Positions 54,765 to 64,000 of a stretch of DNA of 64,000 nucleotides are shown one piece after another. The notes beneath the pieces were generated by a model. It worked only from the letters and a program-made list of their open reading frames with translations, did not search any database and was not told where the DNA came from. Each line of letters starts with the position of its first letter. The stretch's first letter is position 1. Origin of the DNA: Rhizodiscina lignyota (Eukaryota > Ascomycota > Dothideomycetes > Aulographales > Rhizodiscinaceae); the NCBI GenBank assembly GCA_010015805.1, contig ML978127.1, forward strand, positions 558,001 to 622,000, in the 5' to 3' direction. Position numbers and translations under genes: made by a program.

Positions 54765-57160
54765 TCAGACGTCTGTCCCGCTGCTATGGAATGCGGCGCA
54801 GACCTGTGCGTACTGATGGGTGAGCTCCAGGACGTGCTGAGGAAGGCTTGTTGCTTGAACGATGCTCCGCACTTTGACGGCGCCTTCTTCTTCGATCAGC
54901 CGCCGTATTGTGTAGAGCATGTCCGGAGAAAACTGCAAGATTGTGTTAGGACAATTCTGTTCCAGGATATAGGAGTGGACTGGGAGGCTTACCTCAGAAT
55001 ACCACCGATATTGCCAGGTAACCAGCCGGATGAGAGCACCAAGGATCATCCTCACTTCACCATGCTTTTCGTACATCTTGAGTACACCTCTCATGGCCTT
55101 GGGACTGAATCGGATGCCTAAGCAGGCTTGATACGCCTCCACAGCCTCTTCCACATGGTGCAATCGGTCAGCCAACTCGCCCAGTATCTCCCACTCTTCA
55201 GCACTCTTCTTATAGACGAGCTGCTGTTGGCGATACTGCGCCATTTCCGTTCTCCAGATAGTATACACGCGCAAGTCTTCGTAGAGCACCATGAATAAGT
55301 TGTCCAGCCAGCGCTCACAGAGGCGCTTGTTGCGGAAAGGTGTAAAGTTGGAACTGTGCTCCTCGTTTGGCTCGTCGCTCCCGGCATGTACCACTTCTGA
55401 CGCTATGGTGTGCGCGGGCTTCTCAAGGTTTGGGGTTTTCGGTCTTGTTGACAAATTTTGTTCTGATGGTCCCCCGTTGAGGGCAGCTTCTCCTTGCGCT
55501 TTCTCCTTCGGCTCATCGGCAGAGTCTTCGTGGCCATTCGGTTGCGGGCCAGGACTCGGTGGTAAAGCCGTGGTGCTGACATTTCTACTATGCGTGGCTG
55601 AGTGTGTGAGCGTCTGCTTCTCGTGGCGATACTCCTCCTCCATAACGAAGACTTGACTTCTTATCTTGAGAAGCTGGTCCCAACCTATCTTCTTGGTAAT
55701 GTCGGTCAGTATGGTGTATGCTTTCAAGAAGGTTCCTTTGAAGTTCGCGGCGTGTAGCTTGCGCAATTGCGCATGCACCATGTCCATATCTCCTATTTGA
55801 GCATCGTCGATTTCGTCGCATATTGTTTCGGGCAGTATCGGCAAAGACACACGAGCGGGCTCTGGCATGCGCGGCGCATCCTTGTCTTGGTACGTGAACA
55901 TCGGACATGAGTTCAGTGTCAGAAGCGCAAGATCCCATTGCTCCAAGCTGACGTAGATTTCAGCCAGCCTCGCCCATGTCCCAAACTCGCTTGGAGCCGA
56001 AACTACGCTGCGCTTGGCGATCTCCAAGGCCAAGTCGCCACGACCTTTGCTGTCGCAGAACTCTGCCTGGCAATCCAATAACGAGTAGTCCATAGGGAGT
56101 TCTTGTATTGCCTCGTGGAGAAGTTGGACAGCCTTGACTTCTTCATCCGCAGCAATGTACACTCTTGCGAGTAGCGACGATATTTCGGGGTCCCTTGTGC
56201 GCAACTTTTCGAACAAGTTTATCCCTGAAGCGTAGCGCCCTGTTGTTCGGATATATTCGAGGAGGCCGGTGGTGAGATGGTTGGATACGAGGTTTGGTAC
56301 TTGGATTTCAGGATCTGAGCCGAGTTGCCAACCTACGTAGAGCTTAGTGTCTTGCCAGGATCCAACTTAGACGGACAGGAATATACCATTGAAGAAAAGA
56401 CGCTCCGCAGCCTCGAGGAACTTGTGCTCCGCCTCTGTCGTGGTTATTGGGTTGAACCTCCGCACGCCAACTATTTTCTTGATCGTGTCGCCTGATCCGT
56501 TGTCTGCGTAGGAGTATGCGCGCAAGACGCTGCATAGGTAAGTTTCGAGCCATAGGTCGTCGGATGCCACGAGCTTTTCGCCTCGTTCGTTGATGCAGTA
56601 CGCTTCGACGCCGCCAGGTATTGCTACCTGGACTCTCATGTCCAGTCGAGAGAAAGCATTATAGCAACTTGGGTGGTCAGCTTCCTCGCTCATATTCTAA
56701 GAGCTGTTCGCATACCAGAACAGACCAGAGACCACCTTGTGTGTCTTGTCATTGGGGCCAAAGGTGAGAGTATTGATGTAGGCTGCTAAGCTGGCCGAGG
56801 AGGACGCGTCGATGCCGGTGACATGGTGATATACACCAATCTGGGTCTATAAGCAATTGTTCCAATACGCGCCTGCTCTTGGCTCGGGGCTGCTCCATAC
56901 CTGCTTGTTCTGCGACTTGATGGGGGACTTAATAAGGTGCACGAGGTCTGGCGGCCCCAATTCCCGGAGCCCTTGGAGAGTATCCGTCCGGGCATCTACG
57001 ACCGTCTGGATTTCATCCTCGAAAATCCTGCGGACTATACATTAGTCGCGAGTCTACAAGCTTCAAAAAGTGGCTGTTCGAGGGCGAGACTCGAGGCGCA
57101 CAGGGCAGGCCTGATGCAAGTAGGAAGGACTTACTCCGGCACGGCCGGGGAGATGACCAT
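54765..57160 (-). CDS. Exomer cargo adaptor (ChAPs: Bch1/Bud7/Chs6 family)
   Basis: Six exons on the minus strand, 57160-57135, 57027-56901, 56846-56716, 56667-56387, 56332-54993 and 54932-54765, give 690 residues. With Chs5 and Arf1, ChAPs build the exomer coat that carries chitin synthase Chs3-type cargo from the trans-Golgi to the plasma membrane. The ChAPs signature is clear: LRELGPPDLVHLIKSP near the N-terminus, YHHVTGIDASSSASLAAYIN, GLFCCYNAFSRLDMRVQVAI, then TPR-like helices (YIAADEEVKAVQLLHEAIQ, FGTWARLAEIYVSLEQWDLA). A Ser/Pro/Glu-rich loop lies at about 385-455. The last intron (60 nt) is 3n and stop-free. The tiny first exon (26 nt) was chosen because it joins in frame at a consensus donor. 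Confidence 0.9.
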
Positions 57161-57635
57161 TGCTCAAGGTTATAATGAGAGCATTGATCTTCGGAAGGAG
57201 TCGAGGGGAGCGTGATCTGGGTTGTGCAGCTGTGTCGCGGTTTGCAGAATAAGTGAAAGTTGGCCGCCAAAACTGGCACACGCCTTGCCAAGGCCTAGGT
57301 ACGGAGGACGCTAGAGTAAGTGGAAGCTCGCTAGGCGCAACACCGCAGCTCCATGTCGCGCTTTCGTCACAGAGTTCATCCTTCATCTCTCGACAGCGCA
57401 CCGTATCGTCAACATTGCCCACCAATAGCCGATGCTCCAGGCTCACGCGACCACTGTGTTTGCGGTTTCTGGGGTGGACAGCCGTGGACGAGGCCGGTGT
57501 TAGCCGTCTCGACAAAGCGCCGCTGCGCTCTTGACACGAGCTTCAACTTGTAAAATGGTATTTCAACCCTCATCCCTCCCAAAACATGCCCTGTTTTTCA
57601 AGCACATTGGTCGCCTAGTGTTCCATATATACAAA
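57161..57635. promoter_or_regulatory. Divergent region between exomer gene and HIR3
   Basis: 475 bases between start codons. It ends in a pyrimidine-rich stretch before the HIR3 start. Confidence 0.5.
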
Positions 57636-60600
57636 ATGAGTCTCGTTAACCATGGCTATCAACAGTCGACGTTCACGGCCCTCAATATCGAGTACGACAA
57701 TGTGTCTGACGAGGAAATCGACGACACGAAGGAAATCCAAATCGAAGACGCGTTGAAGCTCTACCAAATAGCCCTGCGCTACCACTCCGAAGGCCCAAAG
57801 TCATTTGACAAGGCAGCTGACGCGTATCGTGCCCTCTTCGAATCTGAAATCTTCAAGTACCCCGAGTCGCAGTCGGAGCTTCGTCGCCTGGAACTATACG
57901 GCCCTGGGCCAGAGTATGAGGATTTATGGCCAGACGAGTTTGAGGCTGGGCCGGTACAGCTGGTAGCCACTGGAGAGACTGCGCCGAACACATTGCCACA
58001 GATACTGCACCTCTCATACAAGAACCATGGCCAGTTTCTGCTGGACACACTTCAATACAAGATTCAACAGGAGTTACAGAACACGAGTTCCGAAGCTCTG
58101 CGCGAGCAGGCTCGACCTATTGCGAAAGGCGCACTGGATTGGTTCGCTGAAGCACTGGACAAAGATGATGCAGACCTGGACCTGTGGGGCCGCTCGTCGG
58201 GCGTAGCTTCGTTTCTTGGAAGCGAGAGAATAGCGCGATATTGCCTGGAGGCTGTTCTTGATGACGAAGAGGAAGGCGTCAACGGTGTTCTTGCTCTTCC
58301 CGGCATAGAAGAGGGCTTTGCAGTCCACAAGCTGAAGCGAGCAGTCAAACAGTTGCAAGACGACTTGGCCCTTAGACTATCGCCGCTCTCAAGATTACAG
58401 AAAAAGCAGCTCTCCGACGCAATCCTTCGACGTCTCGATCCTCACAAGTCTATGCGCCTTACCTTGCCCGGAGGCGGAGCTGTCTTAACCATTGCACGTC
58501 AAAATGAGCAGGGTGAACGCATTATCCTACGATCAGCGGATAGAAGCTGGCTAGCTGTGGGCGACACAATTCTGCGTCAGTTCCAACAAGAGCAAAATGG
58601 ATATGCTTTTATGCCTGGTGCTGCCATATCGATCGAAGTCCCACCGGGAGACCCGAGTGTCGAAAGCGAGAGCGTAACTATTGAGCCAGAACCAATGGCT
58701 ATAGAATATACGACAGCGGAGACAAAGGGTGTACCTGAAGAAATAGATTCCAAGACTGAGGCGGATGGATCCTCGAAGACCGCGTCAATGACCAAGGACG
58801 CTGGCGCTGTTGCGGATGTGGAGATGACCGAGTCACCAATCCAAACCGACCATACGGAAACAATAAAGGAAGATGCCGCTGCGGCTGCGACGGAAGAACC
58901 GAGCCGAAAGAGGTCATCCGACTCAGCAGGTCTTCCCGAGACGGGCGAAGGTAGACCAGTGCGGAGTAAGAGAATTAGAGCAAGAGAGTCGATTACCGAG
59001 AGTTCGAATGCTCAAGATGTGGCGGGCCAGAATGCTCAACAATACGCGGAAGATAGACTACAGCCATTCACTTATGCCGACCAGATTTTGTTCGAAACGG
59101 TTGATAGTCTGTTCAGCAAGCTCGGCGTGGATGGTCTGGACACTGCAGAGAGTCTCAGAGCAATTGTCAAAGACAACACGCCCCAGTCACCATCTGCAGA
59201 AGCATACGATATGGCTACTGCTATTAAAGATCTTCACGCAATATCGGAATCCTCTGCACCGGAAGTCGTGAATGTACTCATGACCAATGATGTTGTAGAG
59301 CAATTGGGTGGTACTTCCCGCGAAGCCGGTCTGAATGCTTTCTTGGGATATGCAAAATCTGGCAACTCGAAATCTCCAGGAAAACAGCGCTTTCCTATGG
59401 ATGCAGGTCTTGATCAGTGGCTCAAGGGAGTGAACAGTCACTGGACGTCGACTCCAGAAATTGCTCTGCTCTGGATCCAGAGGCTACTTAAACAGCACAC
59501 GAAGGACAATGGATCTCTCACCCCTTCAAGCTATACGGCGCACCAATGGTCAGATGACCTCAAGCGGGTTGTAGTTCAGATGATTGTACATTTAGACGAA
59601 TTTGTCTATGGACAGTGTCTAGATGAGATGCAAGCACTAGACTCTACTGTATTGGACACCAGTGTCGGCGGCGAGAGCTTGTCCCTTTCCAATGAGCAAA
59701 TTGCATTGATCGAGATGGTGCAGAGTCTCTTTGAGCTACACTTGGACATTTACTCCCTCATCAAGCAGCCTGGTAGTGGGGTCGATCTGATTACCCAGAC
59801 TGGTCAAAAAGATAGGCTGGAAAGGTGGTCCTCACTGGCCCATCAAGGCCTGCAGACCCGAGCCACTGTACGCGGAGACGACCCTCTCGACGAGCTCACA
59901 GTGCGACATTTATGGGCTACAGCATACCACCTCGGCGTATGTGATGATGTGGCGCAGGATCATGTCATTCTATGTATGAAGCAACTGAGGCTTTTGCTGC
60001 AATCTGTTGATGGGATAGTTATTGAGCTTCAAAACAACGCCGTCATGCCTGAGTTATCTGTCGCAGCGATTGATCGAGAACTCAGCAGAATCCATATGAA
60101 GGACTTCTTCCTGAGGGTGTTCGACAATGATGATAAAGATCCGGTGAGGACAATCGAGGGCCTCGAGCCGATTCTGGAAGCGCCATTCGATTCCACCGCC
60201 CGAAAGTCACGCCAGCCTTCAATCACAAACGGTGTGAAGTCGCTTGACGCAGAAGGACTCAGTGGACAGTCTCCATCGTCAGAAGCAGCTACTACCTTGC
60301 TTAATTCGGCGCCGTTAATGGAGATGAGCGGGTTTCTCGAAAGCGCAAATGTCTCGCTACGCCTGTCACTTTGGCAACGCTTGCGCGAAGCGTATGAAGC
60401 CATCGACTATCCGCCTAAAGTTGTCTCTTGTTACCTTCGATGTATTGAGCTTCTTACGAATGAGATCAAAAGCGCATCTTATCACAGCGGCTCCAAAGAG
60501 CAGCGATACTTCATGTTACTTAGCTGGCTGAGGCTCATCGATGAGTTCCTTATCAAGATCCTCGCTCGCACACAAGCCGTCCTCGGATACAACGTCAATC

Positions 60601-63535
60601 TGGACTGCATAGACGAGCATCACCTGCAATCGTCTTTGGCTGCTCTGGTAGATTTGTCAAGGCTTCTTCATGCCTTTAACCTGTTCGAAGATACTGTAAG
60701 AGTAGGGTTAGTCACCGGACCCATACTCGAGGCACGACAAAAGTCGTCGTTCCAAGCATTAGCAAGCAGGATCCATGACATGGAGTTGCGACTCTGGATG
60801 CTGCAGTACCAGCTCTTGAAGGAGGGCATGAGCCAAAAGTCGGAAGCGTTCCCAAAAGCGGAAGAAGATCGATTCGAATACCTCCGAGCGGTGCACTACG
60901 CCACTGGAGTCCGGGGTTTCTGCAAGTCGTCAAACAAAGCTTTCCTCCGGCTGCTAAAGGAGGAGTTTCTTCGAATGACTGATGTTGAGGGCCACGAGCT
61001 GGAACTGTCTCAGATTCTGTATGACTTGTATGGTCTGAAGTGTTGTCCTAATGTTGCAGACCTTACCGACCATGGCTCAACTGCGGATGTAGAAGCGCTG
61101 ACCAGAAAGACGGCGATGAAGTTGTTGGATTTCCTCATGACTCAGGCAGCCATGACACCGGCCAAGGATCTACCGAAACTGGAACTGAAGGCTACCATTG
61201 ACAAGGTGCACGGCGCAATTGGACGGGTAAAGCCGGGCGAAGACCTTGCTGCGAATAAGCGCATGTTGAACAGTTACATCAAATCTCCAATTAATCCGTT
61301 GGAGCTTTTCCGATGCTTGGAAGGGGTTGGCTCTCTCACTCCCAAATCGGTCTCTACCGATGACGCTCCGGCGGCGGCGAAGGGCTGGTATTTCTTGATG
61401 GGTGAAATTGCATTCAATAAGTATCTGGCTCAAAAGCAGAAAAACGTGCAAGCGGTGCCGACAGAAGACCTAAACATTGCCATGGCCTTTTACACGCAAG
61501 ACCTGGAGTTCGCAATGGATCGTTGGGAGACTTGGTACCGCCTTGCCCAGGCATACGACCTGCAGCTTGAGGAAGCCGTCTCTTGGAGTGCAGAAAAAAT
61601 TAACAGCAATGCACATGAGATCTCATTCCAGCAGCGGTGCGCCATACATTGCTATACAATGGCCGTTGCATGCTCAATGGACGATGCGGATCCCAGCGAC
61701 GAGACGATGAAGAAGATAGCGAAGGTTTACATTGACTTTGGCACGCGGATCTACTCTTCGTCGAGACAACCATTTTCGATGGCTGCATTTTCGCTCCGCG
61801 AAACTGAAACACGGTTTCTGAGTAAACCGGAACTTGCACAGGAGCCTGTGAGGGGCTATTTGTTCAATCCACTCGACGAGTATACGGCATGGAAGTTTGC
61901 GGCAACGCTATTTAAGCGTGCCATCGCGCGCTGTCCGGACAACTGGTGGTCTTACTATATGCTCGGCAAGTGTCTCTGGAAGATGTACAATGCCGGCGAC
62001 GATGTTCGCAACATGTACCGGTCGGAGAACAAGCCGAATGCTCGTCCTGCGCTTAAAGAGGTCCTTGATGCCTTCACGTCTGCAATTGAAACTTTGCCTC
62101 AGAAGCGAGATTCCCGAAAGGAGCCCATTCTGGAGCCGCATTACAAGCTTGTCTCGATTACCCACAAGCTTGTCAATAAGCGGGTCATCGAGGCTTCCGC
62201 CGGCGCTGACGTTCTTCAAGCGTCGGAATTCCTACGAAAGGTTGACAAGCCGACGGAGTTTGCGGCTTGGGAAGGATACATGTTGCAGGTGCTGAAGGTG
62301 CTCCGCAACACAGACAAATCTGGCTGGCACCACCGTATGACTGCACGAGCTGCGCATGTCATCTATGATGATGCGCCGCAGGACAGACTGGCCGCGATGG
62401 GCGCAAAGCACGAACTCACTCAGCAGATGTTCACCAAGACTATGGCAGTGCAGGTCTGGAAGCCCGAGAACGAGCGACCTGGACGGCATTTCGTGTACAC
62501 GACCCGTTACACGAGGTTTTTCATTAAGCTGCTCCTCGAACTTGATGACAGAGCGAGTATGGAGCTGCTTGCGAAGCGCGTGCGAAGGAAACCTCATGAC
62601 TTTTTCGACCACTTGAAGCTTTGGAACGAACTTTGTGTGTCGTATCTCAAGGTAAGTGTCGCTGCTCTTTGTTACTTCCTAAGGTGGCATCAATTACTAA
62701 TCGTTAAAATTTGTAGCTCTTGCGCCGTTGGGGCTCGATCCCTGAAGGACACGAGGACGCTGTCTTCAAGTCTCTTAATCATGAGGATTTCGTTCAGCGC
62801 TCCATCCGCATCGAGGCTTGGTGCCAGAATCCAGACACCAACTCTAGAGTTCTAGATGTCCTGAGAGACGTCATTGAGCTGAAGCGCGTAAACAACGGGC
62901 TCATGAAAGCAACGCTCATCGATGATCTTGTGGGCGATACGTATGCTGTCATCTACCAGACGATTGGGCCAGAGTTGGACGACATGCCGCTTCCGGCGCA
63001 CCTTCAGCAACAGATGCAGCAGTTGCAACAGCCACAGCAGCGACCAGTGATGAGCGTAGGTGGAGTGATGAACGTTGATGGCGCAGCAGATGCTCAGCAG
63101 CAGTTTCCTCCCTACGTTGCGCAGGACGGGCCGGGCAGGCCACGCACCAAAGGTGTTGGCAGGAGGGAGTTGCAGCGCAGAGCAGAAGCTGCGGTCTCGC
63201 TGCCGATCCGTGTGCCGAGCAATATGGCGCCAGCGAAGCCTACCGGGGCCCAGACGGTTCAAGTTGTCGGGCCTCCACACGCGGCAGCGTCAAGTGCAGC
63301 AGGCCAGGGTGCCATGGGTACGGTTGCGAGCAGCGCTGCAGCGAGTGTGCATGATAGTGCAGACAACGAGAGTGGCAGTGAGCTGAGCGAGTTGCAGGAC
63401 GACGACGAAGTGGGAGACGAGGTGGTGGTTAAGCCGATGTTTCCGAACCTGGGCAGGAGGGAGTCGGTGGCTGATACGGCTAGCGGACGAGCGACGCCAG
63501 TGGAGGAGAAGAAGGATGACGATAAGGAGGAGTGA
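57636..63535 (+). CDS. HIR3: Histone transcription regulator 3 / HIR complex subunit
   Basis: Exons 57636-62651 and 62717-63535 (65-nt intron GTAAGT...TTGTAG) give 1944 residues. Hir3 (Cabin1/Hip3 orthologue) is the large TPR-like scaffold of the HIR histone H3-H4 chaperone, which acts in replication-independent nucleosome assembly and histone gene repression. The N-terminus has TFTALNIEYDNVSDEEIDD and KEIQIEDALKLYQIALRYHS, typical of the family. About 400-500 is an acidic low-complexity insert ending RSKRIRARES (nuclear-signal-like). The C-terminal half includes PDNWWSYYMLGKCLWKM. The tail is Gln-rich then acidic (SGSELSELQDDDEVGDE). An upstream in-frame ATG at 57555 would add 27 residues; 57636 was preferred because homologues begin close to TFTALN. 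Confidence 0.9.
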
Positions 63536-63707
63536 TGATCGGCTTTAGCCGGTTACTGTTCCGGTTTGTTTCATGGCATTGCGAAGTGTTCTGGGTCCAG
63601 TGCGGAGTGACGATGGCACGAGATTCATGACGACTTGTACTTTGTAAGATACGATAAGGCGTGGACTGTGCAAGGCAAAATGGCGAGCTTCAGTGTGGTG
63701 TGGAGCA

Positions 63708-64000
63708 TTAATGATGTATCGTACTAGCACAGCCAAGCGAATGGATGATAATGAGCATCGCCGGTACGCTTTGCATCATGCCGCCTCCTTGCGCGGCAGG
63801 GCCCCCTAGCGTGACCCGCACCTGCCCGTTTACGTTTAGACCACCCGGCGCGGCAGCGATGATTGGCTGCGTACCTGACGATCCGTTCCATATGATAAGC
63901 GCGGAGAGTGTTTCATGCTGGCCACCATGGATTAGGGGATTCCAGTGGCGCTCGTCCACCACCTCTGCTCTGCCGAACCGCTGTCTTTCCTTACCGCCTA
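63708..64000 (-). CDS. Unassigned open frame running off the right edge (partial)
   Basis: On the minus strand a frame is open from the window edge to a stop at 63708-63710. It contains HWNPLIHGGQHETLSALIIW, which reads like protein, and a possible donor (TCAG|GTACGC) about 110 bases from the edge, after which coding quality falls. I do not recognise the family. It could be the 3' exon of a gene lying to the right. Confidence 0.3.
   Translation of the reverse strand, partial: GGKERQRFGRAEVVDERHWNPLIHGGQHETLSALIIWNGSSGTQPIIAAAPGGLNVNGQVRVTLGGPAAQGGGMMQSVPAMLIIIHSLGCASTIHH

Noticed and set aside
57555-57635. Upstream in-frame ATG for HIR3
   Set aside because: Adds 27 residues not expected from the family start; the downstream ATG was preferred, though the choice is uncertain.
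1-64000. tRNA, rRNA, CRISPR arrays, toxin or virus genes
   Set aside because: None could be identified by eye; no transposase, reverse transcriptase or viral protein motifs appear in any frame.

Overview
This window is nuclear DNA from a filamentous ascomycete (Pezizomycotina; Dothideomycetes is my guess, not proven). It holds short introns of mostly 48-70 bases with GTAAGT/GTATGT-type donors, CTAAC/CTGAC branch sites and CAG/TAG acceptors. Genes lie on both strands with no operons, and the families are typical of moulds: RON1/Ndt80, BTA1, exomer ChAPs, the complex I 21 kDa subunit, HIR3 and eIF4G. Exon joins were rebuilt by hand from frame, splice motifs and family conservation; every spliced CDS given is a multiple of three, but none is confirmed by RNA.

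Left part (1-16.5 kb). The end of a flavin monooxygenase, a disordered protein, an SDR dehydrogenase, several lineage-restricted unknown genes, a conserved fungal zinc-ligand-rich protein and a LEA/DUF3712-like protein are separated by gene-poor AT-rich spacers. These spacers carry four of five copies of a non-autonomous inverted-repeat element (MITE) of about 230 bp. One copy supplies the last codons and stop of the monooxygenase; another abuts the stop codon of a 459-aa gene and is flanked by a 10-bp direct repeat.

Centre (16.5-40 kb). After a coiled-coil nuclear protein, an OXLD1-like mitochondrial protein and DPM3 comes a complete N-acetylglucosamine (GlcNAc) catabolic gene cluster. It contains glucosamine-6-P deaminase, an UNC93-type MFS transporter (probable GlcNAc permease), a divergent hexokinase (probable GlcNAc kinase), the Ndt80-like regulator RON1, a GH3 beta-N-acetylglucosaminidase fused to a GNAT acetyltransferase, and GlcNAc-6-P deacetylase. 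Together they would release GlcNAc from chitin oligomers, import it, phosphorylate it, deacetylate it and deaminate it to fructose-6-P under one regulator. The same gene set is known in Trichoderma reesei. Two gene structures here are unusual: a start codon split by an intron in the deaminase, and a 7-nt microexon behind a GC-AG intron in the GH3 gene.

Right part (40-64 kb). Housekeeping genes: the complex I 21 kDa subunit, betaine-lipid synthase BTA1, RER1, eIF4G (with a 261-nt stop-free intron), an exomer cargo adaptor (Bch1/Chs6 family) and histone-chaperone subunit HIR3. An unassigned open frame runs off the right edge. No tRNA, rRNA, CRISPR array or transposase gene was found.
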